64,000 nucleotides of DNA from Carposina sasakii (Eukaryota; Arthropoda; Insecta; Lepidoptera; Carposinidae). Below are positions 1-13,400 of the stretch, one piece after another; the stretch's first letter is position 1; each line of letters begins with the position of its first letter. The notes under the pieces were generated by a model. That model had not been told where the DNA came from, did no database searches, and was given only the letters and a program-made list of their open reading frames with translations. The position numbers and the translations under genes were made by a program. The stretch spans positions 1,736,001 to 1,800,000 of the forward strand of contig CP053169.1 in NCBI GenBank assembly GCA_014607495.2, in the 5' to 3' direction.

Positions 1-213
1 TGGCACCTGTCACAATATATTCCTGAAACTGCATCGAAATCGGTTCAGCCGTTTCTGAGATTAGCGTGCACAAACGCACAGACAAACGTACAAAAATTCC
101 AAAAATCATTGTTTTGGGTACATTTTACGTAATTAGGTATTCTATAATATTTTTTCTTATATATCTTCCATGTACAGACAGCGATCCGTTACATTTTTAT
201 TATATGTATAGAT
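1..213 (-). repeat. Helitron-like non-autonomous element, partial (cut by window edge)
   Basis: The sequence matches the copies at 48402-48712, 11356-11640 and 34720-34998: shared blocks include CACAATATATTCCTGAAA, the 'AACGGCTGAACCGATTT' block (here reversed) and CTTCCATGTACAGACAGCGA. The strand is set so that the terminal hairpin and CTAGT end seen in other copies is the 3' end; that end lies outside the window. The Helitron assignment rests on the CTAG end of sister copies. Confidence 0.7.
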
Positions 214-659
214 GAATGTCTTTTTTTCCGAGTCAGACTCAGAAAACCACTTGACATACCTATAAAGACGAAAGGCAATATATGTTAGGGAGTGTAATAT
301 TGAAACATCTTACCTACAGTCTGATTGACTGCACCTTCATTACAGGGTAGAAACAAGTACAGTATTCGGGTACTTTATATTCTTTTTTGGTCTATTTCTT
401 GCATTGCTTACGACAGACTCGTCACGGAGAGTGATGTCCTTACTTTGCCAGCAAAAAAACCTAAACAACCCATTTTAAACTTTAACTTAGCACTAAATAG
501 AGTTTAAATCCACCTTTTGTGGTTACTGTGACAGTTTTTATAGCTGTTGAGGTAAAATTGGTGTTATTCTATAATAGGTAAGGATGAGATTTGAGTGACG
601 ATGTCGGTTACAGTGGTTAGATCGATTAACCATGCTTGCTTGTGATGAATTAACCACTG
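214..659. other. Intronic DNA with no recognised feature
   Basis: No coding exon, RNA gene or repeat shared with the rest of the window was recognised. A short open frame at 325-507 has no splice context or family signature. Confidence 0.5.
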
Positions 660-975
660 CTCGTCAACGTTCCCGAAAATACGGTCACGATCATTTTTCT
701 CCATGGAAGCATACCTGGGAAGTGTCTGGTTTCCAAAATATTAGGGTCCAAAGTTGAGTAAATAGACTGCGTTTTTTGCATTGCACATAGACGCGCGTAG
801 CAGATTTTTTCAAGAAAAATAATTAATATCGTCTATAAAAAAACTAACAAACACTAGACACTATAAATTTCGCACGATCAAGGTCCCAGCATTTTTTTTG
901 GCATAAACTTACTTTATTTCATGTATAGAATACGTACCCTTCGTTAAAGGTGGCCACAAAAAAACATCCTGTATA
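660..975 (-). repeat. TIR element family D (CAGGGTGTTT ends), copy 1
   Basis: It shares the blocks GTCAACGTTC, TCCATGGAAGCATAC, TTAGGGTCCAAAGTTGAGTA and the end ACATCCTGTATAG with the complete copy at 51690-52090, in opposite orientation. The first inverted end is eroded. No coding capacity. Confidence 0.75.
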
Positions 976-1194
976 GTTAAAACTCTCTTAATTCTGTCAA
1001 GATATTAGCGCCACTAGTGACTTTATAACTAAAAACAAATAATCTTTATATGTATGATTTTCTTTGTTTTGCTTGGGTTGGTTATACATAGGTACCCAAG
1101 TTTTAAATATTTACAAATTTTACAACACCTTAACCTAGTCCCAATCTAAGGGGTAGTAATTAAGGCAATAGTATAATAATCACAAAACATTAAT
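976..1194. other. Intronic DNA with no recognised feature
   Basis: AT-rich sequence; nothing recognised. Confidence 0.4.
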
Positions 1195-1283
1195 TCGGAA
1201 ACAAATATCCATATTCATCATGTCAATGTGTACACCTACCGCGATTCAAACCCAGGACCTCTAGCAACTACACCAATCGGTCT
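1195..1283 (-). repeat. tRNA-headed SINE-1, decayed copy
   Basis: On the minus strand it reads CCGATTGGTGTAGTTG then GGTCCTGGGTTTGAATC, matching the A-box and B-box of the intact copies at 8504-8706 and 49635-49870, followed by the same GATGAATAT body. About 25 bp between the boxes is missing, so it cannot be a working tRNA promoter as it stands. Confidence 0.75.
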
Positions 1284-1737
1284 TCAGTCAAGGAATCAAA
1301 AATTTGAGTAAAAAAGTTAAGGATTAAATTGTAATGTACCTAATAAAAAAAAAAACAATAAATACTGTAAACCGTACCTATGTTCCGAGTCTAATCATAA
1401 TTTTCTTTTGAAACTGGCCGTCGTATATTAATTATTATTTATCATTTATTATAAATCGGATATAAAATCATAAATGAGAAAGTATTTAATAACCAATTTT
1501 AAAAAAGCCCGATTTCGTCAATTTAGATTTACCCAGCATCAATCTATAGCTCTCAAGCTTACGTAAATTCGATAAGACATTTAGGCTCTAGTCCAGAGGG
1601 TGCCAAAGAAATATTAGGTACATACCTAGTACATACACTCAACACTTCCTTTCTTCTCACGCAGTCGGGTAAAACACTCACATCAACAGAATTATGGACT
1701 TCTATACACACATTTATCAGGATGTAAACATTACCAT

Positions 1738-1970
1738 ACATACATATAATCACGCCTTTACGAGTATCCCTTACGGGGTAGGCAGAGCACCAGGGGCCAA
1801 TAGAACCACATGGTGCCACTTCTAACCAATTTTGAGGGTATAGTTGAGATGTAAAGGTTCATTTAGTAGTGACAGGTGGTCAGCCCATCGCGTACAAAAC
1901 TCCAAGACCCTCTTGTCCCTCTACTGACTTGTACAGTATGCCCGGAAAGAGAAGCAGCTGTGGTATTTAT
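1738..1970 (-). repeat. SINE-A copy, antisense to the BICDR gene
   Basis: Shares CCCTTACGGGGTAGGCAGAG, AGTAGTGACAGGTGGTCAGC and GACTTGTACAGTATGCCC with copies at 7826-8041, 15112-15400, 23533-23735 and 26735-26945. The ATG-rich reading frames across it are by-products of the repeat. It ends about 75 bp before the BICDR exon at 2047. Confidence 0.85.
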
Positions 1971-2046
1971 ATTATATATTTTTTTCACTCCCAGAGCAGC
2001 AGAGAAGTAATTACCATTACCAAACTAATAGAAATCCTTCCAACAG

Positions 2047-2202
2047 CGAGATGAAGAGAAAGCTGGTCTCATCACCGAGCTGACGGCACAGAACTCCCGA
2101 CTAACCGCCCAGCTGAAGGAGTCCTCGGCGATGGAGGCGCAGCTGATGGCTCAGCTCGAGGGCTTGAAGGACCAGTGCTCCATGAGGAAAACCAGCTTAC
2201 AG
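2047..2202 (+). CDS. Bicdr: BICDR exon a (first in window)
   Basis: Begins after CCTTCCAACAG, ends before GTGAGA; phase 0 at both ends, 52 codons. Heptad-like coiled coil starting RDEEKAGLITELTAQNSRL. Confidence 0.85.
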
Positions 2203-4358
2203 GTGAGATGTTTGCTAGACCGGCCCCTTTATTACCCAACTAGCAAAAGCAAAGCGATAGCGAAAATTTTACAAAAATCGCTGATTGCTTGTCAAATTCG
2301 TATTACGTAAAATGAATTTCAACTTTGACATTTCAAGGCGAATATTGTACAATTTTCGCTATCGCTTTGCTTCGGCTTTGCTATTGCAAATTAGGTAAAC
2401 AGGGGCAGTTTGACGTGTGAATATGAATATAGAACCTAGCGGTGAGTAAAAAGACAACTTTGTTATTTTTACCTCGTAGATCACGTTTCTATATCATTAA
2501 TACCAAGATATTGAAGTCCGAAGCTGAAATCGGTAAAAAACTTCAAAGAAACCTATGCTATTTCGTATACTTTATCTGAGTGCAATATGACAGTAAGTTT
2601 CCCACATAGAAGAAAATGATCGTAACCTTACAAAGAATACGAGGTATTAAAAAAACATTGTTGTCTTTTTACACCCTGTAGATTTAGATATCTTCAAAGG
2701 TGAAAGAACTAAACCCGAAGACTTCCATATGGCCCCACTATGCTCAAGGTGGCAATGCAAAGCTCCTTGATGATTCTGCAGGTCTGGCTGATTTTAGAAT
2801 CATAGCCATGTATTAATATAAAGAATACGTTTTAGTAATAATTCGATTTATATCCTAAACCATAAAGGAATATAGAGTGCTAATGTCATACTAACAGTTT
2901 CGATGCACCACTAGACTTTTCGGTGCCTCACAATTCCAGTCCTTGACACTTAGATTGCATTACTATACGTTATAATATCTTAGTAATGTAATACTGTAAT
3001 AATGTAATAATGTAATGTATAGTAATTTTATTTTATTTTATTTTTATTTTATTTTACGTTAATAAAATTAAATTACGTTTTATTTTAAGTACACTAATAG
3101 AACCGGAAAAAGTGAGGCACCGAAAAGTCTAATGGTGCATCGAAACAGTTAGTATGACATTAGCACTCTATGACATTTTATTCCTCTATGCCTAATCTAA
3201 TGGTAGGTAGGTAATCCAAATCGTGCAATGTCAAATAACATTTCCATTTCCCAGGACCACGTCCAAAGCCTGGAGTCCCTAAAAGCCGAGCTGGCCATGG
3301 TCAGCGACAAGAAGACGGAGCTGGAGAGACGGCTGACCAGCTCTCTGCATGACAAGGACAACCTCACACAGCAGCTGGATGAAGCAAACGACAGGATACT
3401 GGCGCTGCAGAGGCAGTTGAAAGAACAGGTGTGTACGGACGTGGATTACGAAGGATTTCGGGCAATGACCCCGCAAATACACATCAACCTATTGCAGTCC
3501 ACTGCTGGACGTAGCAGTGGCCTTAGTATGGCAGTGCTTTAGGGGGCTTTTGCCCATAGTCTCCAAGCTAGGCAGGCGGGTTGGTGACGTTTTTAATTAG
3601 CCTTTAGACATCATCACGTGATTTGACGAACGCGCCAAAATAAAGGCTTCCTATTCGAGCAAAAGTTTCATAACGAACCTCGATACGATTGAGTAATAAC
3701 GTTACTTTGTCTAAGCCTCTGCTAGTTCATTATTAGCACTGATATTAAAATAAAAATGACTTATCAATGATTAAACAACTTTTACAGATCTCCAGCTGAT
3801 GTTACTTCATATAATTCGATCAATCTGTTCTATAGTAATTGAAAATAATCTTATCCAAATCTGAATCTTATTCTATAGTATCTAATTAAATTGATATCGA
3901 TGTTACAAAATATGTGGCATTGTCATTGTATCACGATTCCGATTTCACATCGCTATGCATATCTTAATACAAAGTGTGACAGGACAGAAGATTTTCGCGG
4001 ATATTATTTATATTTTATAGTATCTGTATAATTGATATCGATTGATTTGTCGGCATAATGTAATTGTTAAACGATCCGATTTCATAGGCATTGTAACGCT
4101 ATGTAAATAGCCCACTATAAAGAATACAAAATTTGAGATTCGAAATCACATTTTTATTTTTCAAGATTGTGTGAGACTATAGGGAAAATAAACATGTGAT
4201 TACGGGTCTCAAATTTTGGAAATAGGTTCTCTATAGTGGGCTATTTACATAGCTTTTCGCTTAATATACCCTTTCTGTTACATATACATTGTATAATTAT
4301 AATTTTATTGCCGGAAATCATATAAATAAAACATTTAATTAATCATTATTCATTTATG

Positions 4359-4404
<46 letters not shown>

Positions 4405-7400
4405 AGTAGGATATTTAATACGTTTCGCTTTACACACCCCTTCATTTGCACCCTGTATATACCGTACATAGACAGACACATCATTCTAGCTAGTTTAGCT
4501 TCATTTCAAGCTAGCTAGTGAAACAGAAGATTTCGTATGAAAAATTAGCCTAATCTGGAGCATCGCTCACATTAATTCGTAGTGTGCATTTGCGGCCACT
4601 AGATGTCGCTTAGTCCGAGTAAGAACGCGAAATGGTTGTCTTTAATGTGTTTCATTAGGTTATCTGAATTTTAATAACAGCGAGTTTGTACTTGCATCAT
4701 TTCATTCGTTTGTTTAGGAAGTGAACAAGCGCGGCGTTTCCAAACTGTAACTTTGCATGCGCTCATATAAAAAAAAAGTGAACCCCCATCTAAAAATATC
4801 ACGAGCCGCCCCTGCTTGTAAATGCTATAATAATTATAGCATAGCAGATATTGTTCTTATTCTTTATTGTACACAAACAAAATAAAATGTTAACAGAAAA
4901 GTTAATCGAAAATATATAGGTATACAAAGGCATGATTATATCATTCATCTCTATGCAGTTTCTTTTAAATATAAGAGGAAAATTTACATGCCGTCATCAA
5001 AATCTACTCCTAGATAGACAATGCCAGTGAAAGCAATATGCCTATCCCAGCAAGACAGCACAATGCAGCCTTCAATATAGAACAAAGAACAATAGCCATA
5101 TCCACCTGTAATTGGCTCATCTCTGAGCATTAAGAAACTCCATGGTTACACGGAATAGAGCATTGTTTGGCGTTTTGACAAATTCCCTTGCAAAACTCGA
5201 TATAATTATGTTCTTTTTTGTTATATTAGAGAGATTATGTAAATGGGATTAGCTTGCAAAATAGGTTTTTTGGCTTCATAGTTTGTAATTCCTATGCAAA
5301 TGAGGTATGTAGATACAAGAAATGGTTTCAATATTTTGCGATTATTAATCTCGAACATCTACGAGTTAAATGGCCCTTAGATACCTGATTATTAATTGTC
5401 TTCTTAGAACATTTTTATCATTGTCTTCCCCTGAGGGCTTGGACAAAGAAACGTTATTTCTCGATGGAATCTATAGAGGGTTTTATGTAAAAATTTTCTA
5501 CAGCGCGTTTAATGACGTGATGAAAATGTTTCGACAACGAACGTGGATGTTAAGTCTAAGCATCCTGTATCCTTTATTTAGAGCATGGCATTCATTAGCT
5601 ACCTTTGCTGATGCGGGACTTTACTTAAAACACATCAGCTGCATCTCCTTCCGTGCATGTCGTAAGAGTCGACTAAGGAACTCGGGCATTCTCTCAGGCG
5701 ATAAGCTAGCAACTTGTCTCTGATCATTTACATGTGTACCTACTATGCTAAACGTATAGGATCTTCTTCACAATCCTGCAGTTCTGGCTACGCCATTTCA
5801 GGAGCACAGCCATGTGTATTTGCATTATTCCTCTATGGCATATGTGATGATGATGATCTCCGACCATATTTCGGCCAAGGCGACCAATCTCTACGGAGAT
5901 TGGTCAGATACGCAGGAGATATTATAGTGCACAAGTGTGTGCACAAACACAGATGCACTCTATTCCGTTACTCTCATAGTCCGATGGGACGGAAAGCCGA
6001 CACGACCGGAGAAAGATCAGGCGCAGGACCAACGGTTTTACGTGCTTTCCGAGGCACGAGCTAAGTGACAATTTTGCAACATTAAATCTGTACATGAAAT
6101 AAATTCATTGGTACAGGCCCGTGACTGGGATCGAACTTACGCCCCCCGCTTGGAAGCTGCACGTCTTAACCACTGGGCTATCACCGCTTAGCTGATCATT
6201 AACTACCAACAGCAGATCTCCTAAGAAGATATATGTCTTCCTTGCAATCTAATGAAGTCATCTCCATATTGTCACCAGGAGCACATGTACCAGAACACAC
6301 TGAAGGAATTGGAACGCCTCCAGCGGTCACATGACACTTTGGCGGAGAGGATCGGGGCTCCAGACCCGTCGGATACTAGCAATACTTCGGTCAGGTAAGA
6401 AATAAGGGCCAATCGTTTGATTAAGCTAGTCATGTACTGATGTGGGCCTTCACTAGAATATATCCGCTGCATCTCCTTCCGTGCACGTCGTAAGAGTTGA
6501 CTAAGGAACCCAAGGGCTTATCCAAATTTAGGGACATGACCATGTCCTAGGGATATAACCATGTATATGTATGTACTCGTATGTATGCTAAACCTGTCGA
6601 TTAGCTATCAACTTATCCCTGGCCTTTTACACCTGGCCCTGTTATGATGCCAAAGGTGGATGTCTTCTTCATGGTCCTGCAATACTATCCCATTTTTGAG
6701 ACACAACCGTTAATGAATTCCATAGATATTCCATCGATCGTAGTGTACCAACCCGCCTGCCAAGCGTGGTGACTATGGGCATAACTCCCCTGTGGCAGTA
6801 GCCTTGTGGCGTGTCCTGGGGGAGGCCTACGTCCAGCAGTGGACTGCAATAGGCTGAAGAAGAAGAAGTGTAGGACTAGGTTAATGTATTGTGATGTTAA
6901 CTATTACGACATAAAAGTGCGTCTCATTTAAATGTCCTCAAAACCCCGACTGCCCCTCAGGTCACTCCACGCGGAGATGGAGACGCAGCCGGAGGAGGAA
7001 GGGGACGGCTGGCTCCGGCACGAGGCGGTGCAGGTCTACAAGCAGCTGCGGACCCTCGCGCTGCAGCTTAACACCGGACATGATGATGATTCAGGTAAGC
7101 TGATGACGTACCATAGTCACGCCCAAAGTGGTTGGGCAGAAGTATACAAATTCGTCGTCAGCCTATTGCAGTCCACTGCTGGACGTAGGCCTCCCCCATA
7201 GCACGTCACACGGCTCGACCTCCCGTTTTTGCCGTCCAGTCACTAGATTATATACAAATTACACGCCTACATTTCAACGAATCCAATGGGAAATGATTCC
7301 GAGTCATAATGACGTGCTATGCAGGAGTTAAGTAAGTTCCTCTGATGCCGGCCTTCACTAGAATACATCAGTTGCATGTTTTAAGAGTCGACTAAGGAAC

Positions 7401-10400
7401 TCAATGGCATGGTCAAATTTTAGTATGTATGTACTTAGGTATACTGAACCTAGCGCAAGATGAGCTAGCAACTTGTCACTGGACTTTTACATCTGGCCCT
7501 GCTATGCCAAATGTGGATCTAGTATCTTCTCGTGATGCTGAAATACTGGCTACCCCACTATGGAGTTACAGCTGTATGTGCGTTAAATTGGCGCTATATT
7601 TTAAACCATGGTTTTACTGATTCCTATAGATCTTCCTTGGGGGTCAAATGACTACATAACAAACCAAATAGCTGATAATTTATCACGCAAGACTATCGAT
7701 CAGAAAACTTAGTGGTCACCGTATATATGGAAACTCTTGAAGTACTTTCGTTATGTATCGATGTTAAGTTACAGAGAACTTACTTACAGAGACTCGAAAT
7801 CACATTTTTTACCTTTCAAGATTGTTGTTTGATTCCCGGGCATACTGTACAAGTCAGTAGAGGGACAAGAGGGTTTTGGTGTTTTGTAGGCGATGGGCTG
7901 ACCACCTGTCACTACTAACCGAACTTTTACATCTCAACAATACCCTCGAAATTGGTCAAAAGAGGCGCCATGTGGTTCTATCGGCCCTCGGTGCTCTGCC
8001 TACCCCGTAAGGGATAAAGGCGTGATTATATGTATATATGTAAGATTGTATGAAGATTCCACAATAATTCAGGTATTCTTCATATTATCTGGAAAAATAA
8101 ACGTGTGATTTCGAGTCTCGGAATAGACTGTTTTCATTGCATTTCGCCTTTTGTTACATCTTCTTCTTACTAATATTAAAGTTTGTAAGTATGGATGGAT
8201 GGATGTTTGTTACTCTTTCACGTAAAAACGGCTGGAGCGATATTAATAAAATTTGGTATGGAGTTAGCTGATACCCTGGATTAACACATAGGCTATCTCG
8301 GGAAAATATTTTTATACCGGATAATTTCGACATTTTGTTATTTTCTGCAGTCCACGCGGACGAAGTCACGGGCGTCCACTAGTCCTGTATAAATATGCTG
8401 ATGCGTGGCTTCACTAGAATACATCAGCTGCATCTCCATCCGTGCATGTCGTAAGAGTCGACTAAGGAACTCGGGCATCATCTCGGACGATAAGCTAGCA
8501 ACTAGACGGCCGATTGGTGTAGTTGGTAGTGGCCCTGCCTGCGATGCCATAGGTCCTGGGTTCGAATCCCGAAACATATTGATGTGATGAATCTATGTGT
8601 TTATATACCGTTGCTTAGTACCCACGACACAATCTTAGTGTGGGACTAGGTCAATGTGTTGTGAAGTGTGTGTATGTGTGTGTATGAATTATAAAATAAA
8701 AAAAATAACTTGTCACTAATCATTTACACGTGTCTGTGGGATCTCGTTTGTGTAGGAATGTGAATGAATAAATCCTTCGCCAAATTAATCGTGTCTTGTG
8801 CCCCTTAAATCCTTAACCACTACTTCGCGTGGCTATTTTCTAGGACAGCCCGAATCGAGGTTGCCGACTAGTTCCCTATTGGAAGTACTCTATTATTGAC
8901 GATTTAAATGAAAGACAACATTTTTCTGGTCGTGGAAATAAGTGGAAAGTTTTGACTTTCAGTTATTTAACAAAAAAATACATCTTCAGTTATTTTCTCT
9001 GTGTAGATTGTAGATATATGTGTACTGATTAGCCTAGCAGGCTTCTTTATTCGGAATGTCAGATATTTTCAATGAAATTTCGAGAGGCGCTGCCTCTCCT
9101 ATACAAAAACGTAAAGTTGTATTCTATATAATATATTCCAATACATAGTATAAAATGAAGTTGCGAAGCGCCCAAATATGTGACATATGTTTAGGAACTC
9201 ATCTACTATATCAATAGCTATGCGGTTTTCAATCATGGAAAGAAGACATTCCAGGGATTCTATAGGTGTATAATTTAGGTGTACCTACTTAAGAAATTAT
9301 TAGAGTAATGTAACAGTTATCAGACGGACGGAAGAAAAACGAGCTTTCTTGGAGGGCATTGCGTGCGCCTGAAATAACAAAATAAGAATAACTGCCATGT
9401 ATGGGGGAATTGCCCATCAAAAAGTTCACTAAAAAAGTCTGGCATATGTCTATCCTTTAAGTTTAGCCACAATAACGATTTTAGTTGGTGTTCACCGCAG
9501 TTTAATTTACGAAATATCTTATTTTTCAATTGGACTCGATGTCCTACCGACATAGACCAATAAACATAAAACGAGAGGCATATCAAATTAAAGCTGCTGA
9601 AATGAGGATCTCCGAATATATACATCAAAACTTTTATGTTAATATTAATAAAGATGCATTACAATGCCGAGGGCAGAGATGGCGGCGGCGGCGCGGCTGC
9701 GTTCCGTCGTTGTGTCAGTCGGTCGGTCCGCATAGCACGACAGTGGCGGCGAGTGGCGGCGCGCGGCGGCGGCGACGGCGGTGGTGGGGGTGGGTCATGT
9801 TGAGGTGCGCGACCCGAAGGGAACGTAGGGCAGACAACGTTGATGGTTTGTCGAATTATAAACTACAGCTGTAAAAGTCAAAATCCGAGCGAAGCCGACC
9901 GCGGGCTGCTAAGTATCTAAGATTTCTACTATAAATTATTCAAGATACTGGCAATTAGTAACGCTGAAATCACGATGCTGATATTTTATCGTTGCCGAAA
10001 CAACCGACCACCAACCTGCAGAAACGTTGCGTGTTCTACCGTTAGTTCGTTAGATTAAATTAAATAAAAAACCGCTATTTTAATTTAATCTAAGGTTAGT
10101 TCTATGTCATTGGTACCTACAATAATTGAGGATATCGAATACATTGGTCTAACCGTGTCAGTTATAATTGTTGAGTTTCCGTGACTTGACGGCCCTTTAG
10201 TATTGTTTTGTAAGATCATGTAATAGGTTGTTAGTAAAAGGAATGAGGTGAATAGCTTGAATTCATAGATACAGTCACGCCCAATATCCCCAAAGACGTT
10301 GGGCAGAAGTGTGCAAAATACATACCCTCTTTTCACCAGTTAGCTTATTTAGTCCCACGTGATATGCGTTTAAACCTTTCTCTAGTCGTAAATTAACTGT

Positions 10401-13400
10401 GTGGATCTTGTAACATCATAATTTCAAGCTAGTTTCATGAAAATCTGCGGGACGTTCGTCGTGATAGCCATATTTCTGGTATAATACGAATAAACTGGTA
10501 CCTCGGCATGGTATCTGAACATCAGTCACGACTGACGCCAACGTCACGAGTCCCACGAACGGGGCTTACCAAACAGTTAGGTAATATTGTTAGTAAATAG
10601 GTAGGTACCTTAATTACCTATGTAATCTTCGAAGAAAAATCTATTCTAATATATTTATCCGACTACGTCAGAAGGAGGATTATGTATTTCTTTAGCACGC
10701 TCTAGAGCCGTGGTCGTCAAAGTGCGCTGCCGTTATTTGTGCGGCCCGCGAGAAAATAAAGAAATTTTTCCGAATGTCAGATATCTTATCTGAAAAGTAA
10801 AGTTGATGCAGTCTCCATCTTCACCAAGTTTTAGAGAAAGACAGCATCAACTTTATTCTTCTGATAAGCTATCTGACGTTTGGAAAAATCGCTTACAAGT
10901 TACATGAAGATTTTGCCAATGCTGTTAAATTGACATAATATTTAATGTTTAGATGTCTAAACTAGACTGTAATTTTAGCAACACAATAAGTTTATGAAGT
11001 AATAGGCAACTTAGAGCGTGCTTATCACTAAAAAATTTTTCTTCCAGCTCGCTTAACATGTACTATCTATGCACAGCAGACCATAAACTAAATTCTTGAA
11101 ATGAAAAGAAAAGACATAAAACTAAGTAATACCCAAATGTAAAACACATAAGACTATAGATCAAGCAACCCTAAACTCTAAAAATAACATCAAATAGATT
11201 CGGCAAAGCTAAGGAAAGCAATTTTCAGCTTATGTGTCCGTAAAGTGATGGGAGAGAAAAATAATGGACCTTCAATCTTTTGTTAAAAACATTAAATGAT
11301 GGACAGTATCTCACAGAGTGAGGCAGCGTCATTGACAGTGAAAGAGTAGTTAAAAGTGGACTACAGAAAAAACAAAATGTCGAAATTATCCGGGATCATC
11401 CCGGGTAAGCCTATATGTCTAAGTCTGTCACAATTATTCCTGAAAACTGCATTCAGTTCAGCCGTTTCCATTCTGAGATTAGCGTCACAAACGCATCCAG
11501 ACGTAAACAGACAAATTATTCCAAGAAATCATCGTTTTTGGGTTCATTGCTAGATAAAGGTCTCCTATAATATTTTTTCTCATATATCTTCCATGTACAG
11601 ACAGCGATCCGTTAAATTTTTATTATATATATATATATAAATATAGATAAATGAAAACTACAATCCAACTTCAGTATTAAAGCAGATAGTTTTTTATAGC
11701 CTCACGTAAATGGAAATGCATTTTCTCACTGCGTAATAAGAAAAACAGAGACGTTACCAGTTGGCAACATTTCTTGTTCGACTTATTTACTTGCGTAAGA
11801 TTTATTTCTGAATATTCATCGTTAGGAAAGTGCTCCTACTCTCGAACCGATCGATTTGTATCGATTAACGGAATTACGATTAGAATCTCGCACATTTTGT
11901 CATGGTATATTTAATTATTCGCTTTTATATTGTTTTCTCATTTCAGTCACATTTACTTTTCTATGGTTATGCCGATATTTAGAAAATAGCTAAGTAGATA
12001 ATAATACATTTTTTGATAGTAGAAATAGAAATAGGTGCTACGAATTAACAAAATTTACCTGAGTAGTTATTTTTGGGTCTACAAATCAGTTTGGACCCTA
12101 TCGAAGATATTAGAGGCTTTAGATTATAAGTTTAAGTTTATTATTTACGGTTTAAAAATGTGCCGTAACGGTATGATACGTGCAAAATTTTTACGCACGT
12201 GTAAAAATTTACTACCGTAAGTAATTTCGACAGAATTGCTTGGCTACGTTTGATAATTTCATACGTTAAACATTACTAAATATATTTCATTTGTGCTGGA
12301 GCTCCTTTTTATTTTGTTGTAAAACGACGCATCTAAAGTAAGCATATACATATATCGTAAAACTTAAATGAAAGCGAGATATGTGGAGATAGGCACGGGG
12401 CACGAGGCATAGGGCGAAGCTGGAACGACGTTATAGTAGGCACTGTAGAGATTTTGAGTACAGGATCCCTATGGTAAGCTATTTTCTTATTATTTCGCTT
12501 AATACACCCCTTTTTACACCCTGTGTAGGGCCTAAAACCTCAGCAGGGTTGGGAGAAGACTGCCTAAGTGATGTTGCAAATGAGATTTTCCATTCAAGTG
12601 TTATACCCAACCACAACTTATATATTATAATACTCAATACTTTTATACTTAGATACAAATTACAATAATGATCATTATTCTCGTTGATATGACGCAAAGC
12701 TTTGAGAATACCTTTTTATTGGATTACCAAAGTGGTCGGCAGATAATGTAATGCACATTACGCATTTTAAGCATCTAAGGTATAGGCGAAAGCGATTTTT
12801 GGAAATCCTCACCCTGATTTACGTAGGTATCTTGCAAAAGCAATGCAAAAAATTGAAAGTACATCAACTTTACTAAGTAGTACCTAGTAGCCGGTAATAA
12901 ATAATGGGATAAGGGCAGGAGCGTGTGAATTCTGCAGAATTTCCTAAATATAGATAGATAGATAGAAAATTATTTATTGCACTATAAAGTTATACAAAGG
13001 CGATCTTAATGCTACATAGCATTCTTTTCCAGTTAACCAGTACTGGTTAAATATGTCCTTCAAGAATTTTTTTTGAGTAAATAAAGCATGAAGAGGTAAA
13101 AAACAAACTTATTTTCGCAGTTATAATATAATATACTTAGGTATTAGTTGGGATGGCATATTAAAATGTCCCAACTATACTTCAATTTGGACTGGCGTCT
13201 ATCCCGTTTTATAAAGGTATCAAGGGAAATATTAAGACTAAGAATACCACCCAAAGTTTTCAGCTTGTACCAGCTGTCCAATGAAGCAATATCGCTAGAG
13301 TAATCCTTTCCTTATAGACAAATGGACAAATCGTTAAAACCGTATTAGTAAAGAAAGTGTATTGTGTCCGCAAGAAAGTTCAATAATAATGGAGTTTTCT

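Noticed and set aside
4361..4405. Possible CRISPR-like or regular repeat array
   Set aside because: Plain CT/GT microsatellite; no spaced repeats of CRISPR type anywhere in the window.
5714..6064. 116-codon plus-strand frame
   Set aside because: Lies across element B and SINE-2; a similar peptide appears from the SINE at 57203-57409.
8504..8572. tRNA gene, from A-box and B-box-like sequences (also 22857, 49635, 53872)
   Set aside because: The same head is attached to the same non-tRNA body at several loci, and no complete acceptor stem pairing is evident, so these are tRNA-derived SINEs.
9530..9874. 114-codon frame through the GC-rich island
   Set aside because: Arg-rich peptide produced by CGG runs, with no family and no splice support. 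Kept only as a possible promoter signal.
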